A stretch of DNA of 64,000 nucleotides from Chondrosia reniformis (Eukaryota > Porifera > Demospongiae > Chondrillida > Chondrillidae). The notes under the pieces are model-generated. The model did no database searches. It saw nothing but the letters and a program-made list of their open reading frames with translations, and was not told the DNA's origin. The stretch lies in the NCBI GenBank assembly GCA_947172415.1, contig OX359194.1, positions 3,038,001 through 3,102,000 of the forward strand, read 5' to 3'. This document shows, one piece after another, positions 44,647 through 58,176 of this stretch. The translations under genes and the position numbers were made by a program. Every line of letters starts with the position of its first letter. The stretch's first letter is position 1.

Positions 44647-45259
44647 AAGGTATAGCCCCGTCAGCCCATGGCTGGTATAAATGCGGAACCTTACACAACA
44701 CAATTCAAAATAAAAAGTAGAGACATCAAATGTTTTGAACACAATTCATCATATTAGTCATAAATCATTAGTAATGCAAAGAATGGTAATTACATGTAGC
44801 TATACACAATAGCATGAAGTATTTAAGGAGAGAGGATGATAATTGACGTAAGACTTAAAAGTCAAATTAACAATATGTCATAAGTGCATGCATTATATAT
44901 ATAGTTTGAACTATCGATAAATGTATCTCAAGTACTGTATGGGAGTTTTAGTGTACAAAAGTTGTATTCAAATAAAAACCCATTCAAGAAAGGCAAGAAT
45001 AAAATTAGTAACACTACAAGCAATTCCATTCTTAATACTAAATTTTAGCTATTTGCTCAGCTAGCAGCTAGTGTCATGTGAAAGACGGTTTCAAGAAGGT
45101 ACGCAAGCGACTCTTTTATTGGACTTTTATGAAGTTTTGAGTTATTTAGCCTTATCCTAGGCAGCTTTTTTTGGGGCGCCGCGGGCGCCCCTATATTGTT
45201 TTCAGAAATTATGTTAACGTATGGCTTCCTGTTCGTAGTCTTGTACGTATATATATATA

Positions 45260-45570
45260 TATCTGTCAAAAAATGGCGGACGTGCGGCTAGCTTTCGTTT
45301 TCTAGCTTAAAATTAGCTCTCTCTTCCTTAGCGTAGAACATTGAACGAACGAAATGGACTTAAAAACTACCCTTACTAATACTATGTAACGTAAAGCTTG
45401 CGCAAAAACGTTTTCTACGAGATATGGCCTTGAAAAATTGACGGCCAACAAGAGTCGGAAATCGGTTAACCGGATATCTATAAGAACCAGCCAAGTAGTT
45501 CGAGTTTACTTAGGGGCGCCTGGCGCCCCACGAGTTTTTTAAACTCGAACTACTTGTTTATCGGTTTCTC
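45260..45570 (+). repeat. Dispersed repeat, uninterrupted copy (empty site of 20583-22345)
   Basis: Matches 20583-20745 plus 22261-22345 without the 1.5-kb insertion. It ends in a hairpin in which AAGTAGTTCGAGTTTACTT and AAACTCGAACTACTTG face each other across GGGGCGCCTGGCGCCCC. The neighbouring sequence (45160-45200) has the same GGGGCGCC/GGGCGCCCC motif. Relatives of the hairpin occur at about 9780 and 49880. Confidence 0.65.
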
Positions 45571-46018
45571 TCTTTTTGGGCCTCAAAATGATACATACGT
45601 AGTAACTTAGCTAAATCTCAATTCATGTTAAAAGCTTTTCAAGGTACCAATTTGCTATAACGATATACTTTCATGAACTTGTAAATTAACCCTACCTAAC
45701 TAAATAAAACATGTAAATCAGTTTTCAAGCTTACCAAATTTTGTTGCAACTGCAAAGATAACAAGAAAGTGCCAGATCATTGCCAATAACCTATTCTGAG
45801 ATCTACAAACGTCTATGTTGTTATCTCCACCTAATATATACGTATATTATGCTGATGACGTCGTATACCATACGTACTGGCAGCTGTATACCATAAACTT
45901 AATTACCCATCCTGTCTTTACCAATCCGAAATAATGATTTTTTTTTATATTGTTTTCATTTGCCGATTACGTTGTATGGCTTCATGTTACGGAAAGATAT
46001 ATATATATATATATATAT

Positions 46019-46929
46019 AGAGATCCAAGTGACTATGTAATATTAAAATTACAATCAAGTACTAGCTACACAGTGCAAGTTACAAATTTAAAGAGATCCA
46101 AGTGACCCCTAGGATAATCAGTATTTTAAACAGTACAAGACTTTTAGTCACACTAGTACTGTTGCAGGCTTTGAAATCCTCAACTACTGCATAGAGAGTA
46201 GTAGTTGATACAGATCATCCAATTGCAAGGTAGAACACATGGCCTACCAATTACCTTTTCACACCTTAGTATAGACTGAAGATGATGCATCTGCATGCCA
46301 TATATCAACAAAGGCTTCAGTATTAAAGGGGTCTCAGCTAATAACCACAGCAGATTTGATTTGCCTTGTGAGGGAGCTAAGAACACCGACGGTTGGTTGC
46401 ATGCATTGGCATAATCAACAGGGTTAGAGACCATTTTGTAACTTGTACACAAGGGACATAAAAGGCCAAGGCCTTTATATACGTATATGATGTCCCTTGT
46501 GTACAAGTTACAAAATGGTCTCTAACCCTGTTGATTATGCCAATGCATGCAACCAACCGTCGGTGTTCTTAGCTCCCTCACAAGGCAAATCAAATCTGCT
46601 GTGGTTATTAGCTGAGACCCCTTTAATACTGAAGCCTTTGTTGATATATGGCATGCAGATGCATCATCTTCAGTCTATACTAAGGTGTGAAAAGGTAATT
46701 GGTAGGCCATGTGTTCTACCTTGCAATTGGATGATCTGTATCAACTACTACTCTCTATGCAGTAGTTGAGGATTTCAAAGCCTGCAACAGTACTAGTGTG
46801 ACTAAAGTCTTGTACTGTTTAAAATACTGATTATCCTAGGGGTCACTTGGATCTCTTTAAATTTGTAACTTGCACTGTGTAGCTAGTACTTGATTGTAAT
46901 TTTAATATTACATAGTCACTTGGATCTCT
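46019..46929. repeat. Near-perfect palindrome, arms ~438 bp, loop ~34 bp
   Basis: 46019-46456 and 46491-46929 are reverse complements, with a 1-nt indel as the only difference I found (AGACTTTTAGTC against GACTAAAGTC). The loop (46457-46490) is AT-rich with GGCCAAGGCC. The same 90-residue open frame (starting MCTSYKMVSNPVDYANAC) therefore occurs on both strands. It resembles no protein I know and is probably not a gene. A third copy of one arm lies at 48102-48616. Arm identity implies a young event or gene conversion. Confidence 0.9.
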
Positions 46930-47139
46930 TAAATTTGTAACTTGTACTGTGTAGTACTTGATTGTAATTTAATATTTTATATATTTGCTAGTAACTTGCA
47001 CTGTGTAGTGTACTTGAGTGTAATTAGCTAACAAAGTATTTCACTATACTTATAGACATTCGCTATAAGCAATTTCGTTACTGTATGTAGTACACATGGA
47101 AAACGTACTAACATGGATAAGAATAAAGCCTAGTTGAAA

Positions 47140-48101
47140 GTCAGCAATATGAATTTACTAATTCTGGACGTTTCGACCCAGAGGTCTTCATGCATCAGCA
47201 ATATATGAGGAGTGGGAATACAATTCAGTATAAATAGGAAATTAGTAAATTCATGTTGCTGACACTCAACAAAGCTTTATTCTCGTAATGATCGCAACAA
47301 ACACTCCTAATTCCTACACATGGACAAGTAAAAATATTAACAGATAACGTAAGAAGAGAAGGCAGAGCTTAAATTACCAAAGTAATACGGTCGACCAAAC
47401 GAATCCAGTCTTTCGCATCAATATAGGAACAACTCTGCCTCAAACTTGACGGGAACGTATACAAAAACGCTTTATCTAACCTTCGCTACAACTCGCCTGT
47501 TCGGTAGCTCCTTCTCGTAGGAGAGCGTCGACTTGTCATAGCCGTTCTCGAAGGATGATCTTCTTTAGCAACGAGTCGGTGACGTTTACGCAACGTCACA
47601 TGATTCACAAAATGTGTGTACGGAGCGACATACGAAGGTGTTGATGACGCATTAGAAAAACATCACAATACATCACCAGCTTGCGCAATCGTAACTTTGA
47701 ATTCTTCATTATATCTTGATTATTTTGCTCATTTAATTAAGCAAAACTTCGCCAGACGTTTCTTATACACATGTACCATGATATATGTTGATTTCACAGT
47801 TATCTGACAAATTGAAATTTTTTTATCAATATAACACATTGTTTGCATATAAATTTCCCATAGGTTTTCTATAGTCCTATGGCCTTTTATATACAGACTT
47901 TGTCCTCCGTTTTCTAACAAACGGAGACCTGAATAAAAAATCCCTTCTTTTAAAATGAGTTTTATACCCTAAACTTTATGATTATATGCCCATTTTGTTT
48001 CTAAGTCCTTTCTTGGAGCCATATGAATTAATTATATTATATTATATTATATTATTTATATTATATTAGATTACCTTAGTATATTGTAACTTGTACTGTA
48101 T
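47140..48101. repeat. ~1-kb repeat unit, copy A
   Basis: Matches 48617-49598 with scattered substitutions; both contain the same ~63-residue frame (47616-47807 and 49093-49284, seven differences). The unit begins with a 124-bp inverted-repeat element (47140-47263; GTCAGCAATATGAATTTACT and its near complement). Its middle is GC-richer, with short palindromes (GTGACGTTTACGCAACGTCAC). It ends in TTAGATTACCTTAGTATATT, also present at 10.7 kb. No function recognised. Confidence 0.8.
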
Positions 48102-48616
48102 ATAATTACAATCAAGTACTACACAGTACAAGTTACAAATTTAAGAGATCCAAGTGACTATGTAATATTAAAATTTCAATCAAGTACTAGCTACACAGTG
48201 CAAGTTACAAATTTAAAGAGATCCAAGTGACCCCTAGGATAATCAGTATTTTAAACAGTACAAGACTTTTAGTCACACTAGTACTGTTGCAGGCTTTGAA
48301 ATCCTCAACTACTGCATAGAGAGTAGTAGTTGATACAGATCATCCAATTGCAAGGTAGAACACATGGCCTACCAATTACCTTTTCACACCTTAGTATAGA
48401 CTGAAGATGATGCATCTGCATGCCATATATCAACAAAGGCTTCAGTATTAAAGGGGTCTCAGCTAATAACCACAGCAGATTTGATTTGCCTTGTGAGGGA
48501 GCTAAGAACACCGACGGTTGGTTGCATGCATTGGCATAATCAACAGGGTTAGAGACCATTTTGTAACTTGTACACAAGGGACATAAAAGGCCAAGGCCTT
48601 TATATACGTATATGAT
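48102..48616. repeat. Third copy of the palindrome arm, between units A and A'
   Basis: About 48150-48615 repeats the left arm and loop of the palindrome, up to TACGTATATGATGTC. Its left flank (48102-48150) corresponds in reverse to the extension of the right arm at about 46920-46970. It joins directly to unit A' at a shared GTC. Confidence 0.85.
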
Positions 48617-49598
48617 GTCAGCAATATGAATTTACTAATTCTGGCCGTTTCGACCCAGAGGTCTTCATGCATCAGCAATATATGAGGAGTGGGAATACAA
48701 TTCAGTATAAATAGGAAATTAGTAAATTCATGTTGCTGACACTCAACAAAGCTTTATTCTCGTAATGATCGCAACAAACACTCCTAATTCCTACACATGG
48801 ACAAGTAAAAATATTAACAGATAACGTAAGAAGAGAAGACAGAGCTTAAATTACCAAAGTAATACGGTCGACCAAACGAATCCAGTCTTTCGCATCAATA
48901 TAGGAACAACTCTGCCTCAAACTTGACGGGAACGTATACAAAAACGCTTTATCTAACCTTCGCTACAACTCGCCTGTTCGGTAGCTCCTTCTCGTAGGAG
49001 AGCGTCGACTTGTCATAGCCGTTCTCGAAGGATGATCTTCTTTAGCAACGAGTCGGTGACGTTTACGCAACGTCACATGATTCGCAAAATGTGTGTACGG
49101 AGCGACATACGAAGGTGTTGGTGACGCATTAGAAGAACATCATAATACATCATCAGCTTGCGCAATCGTAACTTCGAATTCTTCATTATATCTTGATTAT
49201 TTTGCTCATTTAATTAAGCAAAACTTCGTCAGACGTTTCTTATACGCATGTACCATGATATATGTTGATTTCACAGTTATCTGACAAATTGAAATTTTTT
49301 ATCAATATAACACATTGTTTGCATATAAATTTCCCATAGGTTTTCTATAGTCCTATGGCCTTTTATATGCAGACTTTGTCCTCTGTTTTCTAACAAACGG
49401 AGGCCTAAATTAAAAATCCCTTAATTTAAAATGAGTTTTATACCCTAAACTTTATGATGATATGCCCATTTTGTTTCTAGGTCCTTTCTTGGAGCCATAT
49501 GAATTATTTAATTAATTAATTAATTATATTATATTATATTATATTATTTATTTATATTAGATTACCTTAGTATATTGTAACTTGTACTGTATATATAT
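48617..49598. repeat. ~1-kb repeat unit, copy A'
   Basis: Second copy of 47140-48101, roughly 95% or more identical by eye. It begins with the same inverted-repeat element (48617-48740). The AT microsatellite near its end differs in composition from copy A (ATTAATTA units added). Confidence 0.8.
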
Positions 49599-49612
49599 AT
49601 CTATATATATAA

Positions 49613-49932
49613 TACGGGTTGATACGCAACTATTATAACACTTTATTTATACGTCGCTATATAATTAATACAGGTTCATATATACGCAACTATTATAATA
49701 CTTTATAATACTTAATTTATACATCAATACATCGTTTTGCAAATGGCGGCGTTCAGGAAGCTTTAGTTAACGAAGCTTTTCTGTCGCTATTTATAGTGTT
49801 CAGGACACTTAAGCGTCCTCAATCGTTAGTATTACGAATATATATATTAAATGCCAACGATACGGCCAAGTAGTTCGAGTTGATTCGGGGGGCGGCAGCC
49901 CCACGAGTTTTTAAACTCGAAATACTTGTTAA
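49613..49932 (+). repeat. Dispersed repeat, family member of 9770-9990
   Basis: Longer copy than that in the RNF213-like intron. It includes a doubled ACGCAACTATTATAA segment, GCAAATGGCGGCGTTCAGGA, AAGCTTTAGTTAACGAAGC, and the closing hairpin AAGTAGTTCGAGTT ... AAACTCGAAATACTT around GGGGGGCGGCAGCCCC. Confidence 0.65.
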
Positions 49933-49949
49933 AATTCTTCCAGCATGCC

Positions 49950-50056
49950 TAAGGACTCACATGCAGAATATCAAGAAGAAAACAAAGATTCCAAGGATCA
50001 CTGATGAAGAATAAAATTCCCAGAAACATCTGTCTGCATGGCCAGTGGAGAAGATA
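49950..50056 (+). repeat. Dispersed repeat at the duplication breakpoint, relative of 2380-2500
   Basis: Matches the minus strand of 2380-2500. Immediately after its last matching bases (GGAGAAGATACATACGTACA) the large duplication starts. Confidence 0.55.
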
Positions 50057-53000
50057 CATACGTACATATATCATTCGTCAAATTTATTCATCTAGGGTGT
50101 TGCTCAGGAATCTGTCCATTTGCTTCCCTTTATGCTTCATGGAGCAAAGGGAGAACTCACAGAGATCTATAGCAGAGTGTCTCAACTTATGAATGGTGTT
50201 GCACAACAAAAAAGAAAGGATCCGCAAAAGCAAACTGCTTTTGTCCAAGGAATCCAAGGCATACTTGGGTTAGCTTGCATGCAACAGATTTATACTTGGA
50301 GTATATAATTGCAATGAATAATAAAGTATACGTATATATGCTGTGACTGATCAATTATTGGCATTGCCATCTCTCAATACAGCTCTAATAGGCAGTTGTC
50401 ATATGACAATGTAATAGTCAATACTAAACGTTTCTTAAGAATGGCAATATGGCTAGTGACATATTATGAATTCTACTGTCACAAGGTGAGACTGTGCTTA
50501 TTTTGTTTACCTGTATGTAATTAGAAAAAAATAGGGGAACTTTAAGATCTAAAGCTGATCTCGATATCGTCATCATTGAACTGTTGATATTACTCCACCC
50601 ATTCATGTCTCCTAAGGAGCACAATGAGCTAATGGGTGGAACTGAAGTTCGCTTTAAGTGAACCAGAGTCATGGAAAATAGGGGTGATGATATGTATGTA
50701 ATTACTTCCTCACAAAACCAAACATTCAGTGTAAATGAATTACTCTCTCCTAAGCCAGAATGTAATCTGTGAAATACGTACTGAATACCGTTTGATTTGA
50801 TATCAGAAAATTATATGAATTGAAAATTAATGCTTAATAGACTCATATTAGCTCATATTAACATGCTGTCCTCTGTTAGTAACAACTGCCTAAATACGTA
50901 CTGTGTATAACAACCTAATATATTCAATTAAATTAATGTGAGAGAATTGAATTTTACAGATCAAAATATTCTTAGTATGTATATGTGGCTAAATTAGCAC
51001 AATTTTGTTATTTTTCAAATCCTCTTTGTGCATACAGTCATTTAGCTGATTGCTATACTTTTTTATTGTAGAGAAATTGTCCTAATCTTATTAAAATCCT
51101 TAAAACTAATGTGATGGAATTGAACTTCAATGCAGAACAGCTCCACATTCTCTCCTGTTTCCTTGCTCCTGATGAGATGCAAGAACATCGAGAAACACCT
51201 CTTCCTGTTGATTCCAACGAAGAAATATTTGAATATGTGGATGGAGAAATTAGACCTAAAGTGAGAAATGTTAGAGAATCAGAAATGATTGATCCAATTT
51301 ACAACTTCTTCTACCCAAAAGATGAAAAGGAAGGTAAATGATTATTACACTTACTTAGCCTATGTATAAACTATAAACTATATTATTTGGTGAGATCTAC
51401 GTTGCATTGTCTTCAGATCCAGCAGATGTTGAGCTGCGACATGCTGTAGCTAATCTGATTGGTGTGGCATTTAGTCTACCAGAAGGATCAAGTCACTTGT
51501 GGAATTTCTTATTTAATCAATCTAAACTAAAATACACATACCTACCAGGGTTTATGGTGAGCTATTCCCAAGCAGGTTATTAAAGAAGGTATTAAAAATT
51601 TGAATTCTTTTATTATAGTATCCAAATAAAGTGCCATCGGGTAAAATGTTCCTTGACTGTGGAGTCTTATTGAATGAGGAGGGGAATTATGAACGTCCTG
51701 ATTACAGAGACCATCAGTCAGGTCTCTCTCTCCACTCATTTTATCTCATAAACTGGAGCTCATTCGGTGCCCTCTGTGTCTCCTTACTGACCAATCCTGA
51801 ATCTCAGCATAAGATACATGGTATGTAGGTGAAGCTTTAATGCTGTAAACTGACTAGCTCCTATCTCTGCTTCTTGTTTCAGACCACATAATGTCTCATC
51901 AGTGGACTCTTGATTACCTCACCCACTATGTCTCCTGAGGAGCTCAATAAGATAATAAGATACATGTAAGATAATTTGAACTGAAGTTCACTTAATGGGA
52001 TCATGAGTCTCCTCATTGTCACGCAAAATATGGTTGAACCACAAATAGCTGTTTCATCCTTATTATGACTAATCAGTATGAGTGGGTAGGGTTAATCCAG
52101 AGACCATTGATGAGACATCTCAGCTTAAGATCAGCTTTTGAATAAAAGTGTCCCCTATTTTTTCCAGGTCACATCATCTCAGATTGGCAACCCTTACGGC
52201 ACTTCTGTTTAGGATACCTAAAGAATATTTGGCTATTTATGTCTGTAAATCTCCAGTTAACTGATGAGGAGAGATCATTCTTAATTGTCAGATCACTAGA
52301 TATTCTCTTTAAGGTATTATGTGTAATGTACACACATTATGACAGGAGTATTATTAATTTTTTTAAACATTAAGCTTGGTCAGGATGACACACACAAAAG
52401 TGTCTTTAACACAAGGGCAGCTGTTCTGGAGTATGAGAGGTTTTGGCATTTAAATATTTATGAGCCTTCGAAACAAGGACTTTCTGATATGGTATGGTGC
52501 TAACAATCTACGTACATATATTTTGTACTCGTATAAATGTACATAAGTTTCTCAATTATTTCCATAGCTGAAACAGCATTGTAGAATAGTTGAACATCCA
52601 CTTTTCAATGAACTGAAGTGAGAACATTGCACATAACATACAAATGTACATATTTATATAATTTTACTATTTTCTAAAAAAGGAACATGAGTACACTATT
52701 CCCCAGCATACCTTCAGAGAGAGAATTTAACCACAATCTAGTGTCGCTATGTGAAGAAAGATCCAATACTCCAGGAAGCAATCCTTTTAGTCCTGTCTTG
52801 GCTCAATTTGTTGAGGATAGACACAGACTTGCTGTTGGTAGTGCCCTACTGCCAGATCTGGTAGAGTTCTACCTTTGGTTGCATAACAGATTGGCTCACC
52901 TTCTCTCTTATGAAGTAGCTTCCCGATTGACCATTAATGATATTATCCTCAGAGCTGCAGTTAGGTTTCCATCTGAAGCTGAAAAAATCAAATGCCTATT

Positions 53001-53395
53001 TAAAAGAATAAAGAGTCAGTTCCTATATCTTTTGTGAATAGTATTACTCATGTATACTGTCTGTTCTACATTGCAGGTACCTTTAATAAGTATATACATC
53101 TGAATGGAGATGTTATTGGTACTGGAGGTTGTTTGATGCACAGACACGAAGGACAGATTACTGCGATCACTGATGATACTCCAGTAATGAGGTTCCTGTC
53201 TACTGAAGAGACTCTTGAAGGAAATGATTGGTTGTGTGAAGTGATGCAGAATGTAGTAAGTACATGCATTATATATATATATTTAGTGCTTTCATTGTAA
53301 CATACAGTCTCTTATTTTTGATCTACTTTTTCTTTTCCATTAATCTAGCCATCTATATACCCATCCACCCACCTACCCATCACCCACCTACTTAA

Positions 53396-53834
53396 GTACC
53401 CACCCACCTATCCATCTATGTACCCACCCACCTATCCATCTATGTACCCACCCACCTATCCATCTATGTACCCACCCACCTACCCATCTATGTACCCACC
53501 CACCTATCCATCTATGTACCCACCCACCTACCCATCTATGTACCCACCCACCTACCCATCTATGTACCCACCCACCTATCCATCTATGTACCCACCCACC
53601 TACCCATTTATGTACCCACCCACCTATCCATCTATGTACCCACCCACCTACCCATCTATGTACCCACCCACCTATCCATCTATGTACCCACCCACCTACC
53701 CATCTATGTACCCACCCACCTACCCATTTATGTACCCACCCACCTACCCATCTATGTACCCACCCACCTACCCATTCATGTACCCACCCACCTACCCATC
53801 TATGTACCCATCCGCCTACCCATTCATGTACCCA
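53396..53834 (+). repeat. 24-bp minisatellite, second copy
   Basis: Same unit, same order of variants and same length as 18665-19103. Confidence 0.85.
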
Positions 53835-54594
53835 TTTACTCAGCTATCTATTATTTCTGTAAATGTATTCCCAGATGAATGTTCATAACAACCTAGTAGA
53901 TATGGTGACAAGTCGTGGATTAAGCAGTACCTATCAATGCTGGCTACCAGAGGCTCCTGTAGAAATAGATTTGAAGGGGTTTAGCCAATCAGATGCCATT
54001 CTCTGGAATGAATCTGATGATATTTCTGTGGATTATCTCTTTCTAAGCATAATGCGTAGCAGATTACATTTGACCACAAAGAATCCAACCATAGCTTTCT
54101 GCCATGTTGGACAAACACTGCAGTTTGATATGGATAAACTGGAAGGAGATGTAGTGAGGTACTTCATAGCTGGCAAGCCTCACTTGATAAGTGCAGAGAT
54201 GACCATCAGACAACCTTTCAGATTTAGGAATTTGGAAAATATCTCTAATACTCCAGGAACTGGGTAGGAGAAAATGAACTGTGATTTGAAGTGATTTACT
54301 AAATTGAACTATTCTTTGTCTTAATTAGATTGACAAGTCCGGGATGTCCAGTAGACCTAGCTGCACTCTCTCAAGAGCTACCAAATAATTACAAAGTACA
54401 GTAAAACAGATCGTTATCTTCTTCCCTATGGATAGAGAATTACTGTACGTATCAATCCTTTTAGATGTCACTTTCAGAGAATGAGAGGAAAGGTCTTGAA
54501 GCAGAATTTCATAATGCAGACTATAACAAGTTGTCTGAATTAGTTTCTGGTCTAAGAACAGCAGCTGGTTACCTTTCTCAGGTACATAAATATA

Positions 54595-55087
54595 CAGTGA
54601 AACCTCTCAATAACGGACAAGTTGGTGCAAAGGGACTTGTCCACTATTCGGAGGTTGTCCTTTACTGGGAGGTTTTCATAATAAAAGCTTTATATCTGTA
54701 TACATGCAATGCTATTTGAAACGAGTTCAGCCGTACGTGCGTTACTTCGTTAGTACATTCAAGATTAGTCGATAGGATGCTTTACTTTGTTAACAGCTCC
54801 ATCAATACTCAGTGAGAGGCGTCCCTCGTTACGTACAGAAATCGTTCAGTTTTATCTGACTGCAACCGTAGCTAGATAAGGCCCTCTTTGTCCGTTAAAA
54901 GAGTTTTTTGTATTACAAAAAGTCCTTGGGATTGGGCAGCGTGTCCGTTATCCGGAATTTGGAGGTTGTCCTATTCGGGAGTTGCTAATGTACTAATCGT
55001 ATACAAAAATAAGTTGGTACATTGCATGCTGTCTGTTATACGGAGACTGTCCGCTATTGGGAGTGTCCATTAATAGAGGTTTTACTG
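54595..55087. mobile_element. TA-flanked inverted-repeat element, second copy
   Basis: Duplicate of 19864-20356, carried by the segmental duplication. Confidence 0.6.
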
Positions 55088-55476
55088 TATAGCCAGTTGA
55101 TGACTTGTCTTAATATAAGGACTCAATAATTTCTCCGCTAATAATGTTGATTGTTTTTGTAGATGACACAGACTTCAGTTAGCTTCAAAGAAGAAGAAGT
55201 TACTCTAGGTCAATTTTTGAGAGATCATTTTGAGGAAGAAGAAGAGAAGTCTCCCCGGGAATTACTAAAGAGAATAGAGCTTGAAAAGTAATACATTTAT
55301 AACCTAATTTATATCTGTCACCAAAATGGCGGACGCTTGGCTGGCTTTCGTTTTCTAGCTTAAAATTAGCTTTCTCTACCTTAGTGTCCAATGTTGAACC
55401 AACGAAAAGTATTTAGAAATTACCTTTATTAATACTATGTAACGTAAAGCTTGCGCAAAAACGTTTTCTATGAGAT

Positions 55477-56991
55477 TTTATTTCAATTTTACACATTACA
55501 TATTGGTACATTGTATAGGTACATTGCTAGTTTGGTATACAGTACATTACTAATCATGCAAGTTCATGATCAGTCATTCTTTTGTCTTCAGTCTTTGATT
55601 TTTGGCTCCCCAGCTGTCATATCCAGAGGGATGGCATCATCTAAAATTGGGTGATTGGAGGAAGAACAAGCTCCCCTGAGGCACAATGTGCTGATCGAAT
55701 TAATGAGAATCTTCAGCCTTAAATATCTCATGGTTAATTGGTACGGCTCCCCTCTCTTCTTGGATAATAGATCGGCCAGTCTCTTAAAAGCAACTGAGGC
55801 ACTTGGTCCCCATCCTCCACTGGTGGATAAGACCAAAGGACAGAATGTTCCATGCTCCATATTTATCACCCTTCTCTCGTACTCCCTTCTCTTCTCTTTT
55901 TCATGCTTTCTGTAACATGCAGCAGAACTTGATGTGCAATTTGAAGGTACAAAAGAGTTAAAAACTCTCAGATCAAAGAATGCACTTCTATTGCATTTGT
56001 CCCAGAAGTTCTGGGCTCTGATGTCTAATCTAGCTGCCTGGTCAGTGATAGCAGACCGTAAAGAGAAGATCTCCCCTGACAATGGCTGGAGATGTGGTTC
56101 TATTGAGACATTCGGGCAAACTTCTGTCAAGAACTGAGCCACTGCATCACGGTTGTTATTATGTCTAATAGATGGAAAAGCACCTTTAGGACAGCTAAAC
56201 GCATGGTTTACAGAAAGACTTGTCCACAGGAACAATAAGTTGGTAGTCTTTGTGGTATCCAGCCATAGCGAATACAGAGAGCATCTCTGAATATTTCCTT
56301 GTGTAGATTGAAATTATACTCACTTAAAGGAATTGCAAGAGCCAAGATGATGCCCCCTTTTCACTAGCTTGTTCCATTGCTCTCTGTTGATTTTTAGGTA
56401 GCTGGATTTTCAAGCTTCCTCACTAGATCTCAATTTATTCTCCCTATGTATTTCCTTCAATATGGTAGATTGGTCTTCCCCTGATACTTTTCCTGTTTCT
56501 TTGATCAAGCAAGATACTCTTGGGGCTGTGATCTTTAATGAAGCAATGAGCTTCTTCGGCTCTCTTAGAAGGTATGGGTATGTTTAATCCTCCTAATTTG
56601 GTAGGCAAGGAAAGGAGACTTCTCTCATTATCACTCATGGCTGCTTTCCCGGTCAGAGCTGGTAGTAGTTTATACCTACAATTGCCTCCTCTAAGGGTCG
56701 TACATGATCTTGTAATTGTTCTGAAGAAGAATGACCAGCGACTTGTTATTCCGTGTATGAAAGCTGCATACGCAGCTTGTGGTTGGTACTTGGCAATACT
56801 GGCCATGCTCTCTACTTCTGTCACCCAAGATTCGATTTTCTTATTGATAAAATCTGCGACAAATTGCTCACCTCCAAGGACAGCTCCCAGATACGTACTT
56901 CTGTCCTCTTGTTGTTGTTATGGTTCCACATGCTCCTTAACTATTAGCCATGACTTGGCGGGATTGGGGAAATAACCATATTTTGGAATTA
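55477..56991 (-). mobile_element. 5'-truncated retroelement, second copy
   Basis: Duplicate of 20746-22260 with the same flanking 8-bp duplication, so the insertion is older than the segmental duplication. Confidence 0.75.
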
Positions 56992-57984
56992 TACGAGATA
57001 TGGCTTTGAAATTGACGGCAATTTAGCAACGACTGGAATCGGTTAACCAGACATCTAACAACCAGCAAGTAGTTCGAGTTTTTGCACCATCCCTACTTGC
57101 GGTTATCCCAATGCGCCCAAACATGGAAGTGATGTGTATGGTTAATTCACTTACAGTAAATTTCAGTATACGTATATGCCACTTCTGTATGGTTATCCTT
57201 GTCACATGATCCGTTTTGCTACTTTTTCCAGATTTGCTAGTGACTGTTGGAAGCACTGCCATCCCTATTTCTAATTTCATTTTTTTAATGTTTTATTTAT
57301 CTTTGTATATAGTTTTACAGCAGAAGAATTAAATACTATTGAGAAAGTCAAGATGAAACAACTTTTTACAATCTTGGAGATGTTTGTGAGATGGATCACT
57401 GATTGCCTATTTGATTTCTGTGGACTGCCATTCTCCATAAAGAGACCATTACCAGAAGGAGTTGCAAGTTCACTTAACAATGAGATAAAAAATAAAAATG
57501 ATGAAGACGCAGCTAGTACGCACTGACCGCTTGGAGATATGTATAATATCATTAGATCACAGTGTATCTATTAGTCATTTTATATATATTTGTAGTGTAG
57601 CAATTGTCTTAATTTATCTTTTAGAAGTGTGCACTCTAGGGCTAATAGTTGATCTAGAAGAAATAGTCACTCATGTAGCTCAAGTACTTAGAGCAGAAAG
57701 TGTAGTGGTAAGGATGCATTGGTCAAAATGTGTAATTGTACATACATGTATAACTGGTGTGCTGTATATATTTTCTCACAGCCTCCCACAACTCCACTTA
57801 TTAATTACCTCATAAGTCTTAACTTCTGTGATGAAAAGGACAGATATTCACAGCTACTTCCAGATACGGTTCTGCTTCAGCATTATGTACAGTATGTTGT
57901 TCTACTCAGAAAGTAAGTAAAATCTAACATTTGAAAGTAAACTATACTACAGTACATATGTACTATACATATATAACCTGAATA

Positions 57985-58176
57985 CAGTGGAACCTGCCTA
58001 ATGCGGTCACCAAAGGGAGACAAACTTGCTGGCTGTAATACACAGGTGGCTGTATTAACAAGGTTCTCATTAACATTCATTGACAAAACACAAATTTGCA
58101 TAATTGTTATACGAGTAGCGACCGGAAAAGGGAGGTGACCGCTTTAATAAGGTGACCGCTTACTCAGGTTCCACTG
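57985..58176. mobile_element. Short TA-flanked MITE, second copy
   Basis: Duplicate of 23254-23445. Confidence 0.65.

Noticed and set aside
46180..46769. The same 90-residue frame on both strands (also 48305-48577) as a gene
   Set aside because: A consequence of the palindrome and its third copy. No recognisable domain and no splice or promoter context.
47616..47807. 63-residue frame, similar frame at 49093-49284
   Set aside because: Repeated because the surrounding unit is repeated. No family resemblance, and substitutions do not clearly spare amino acids.
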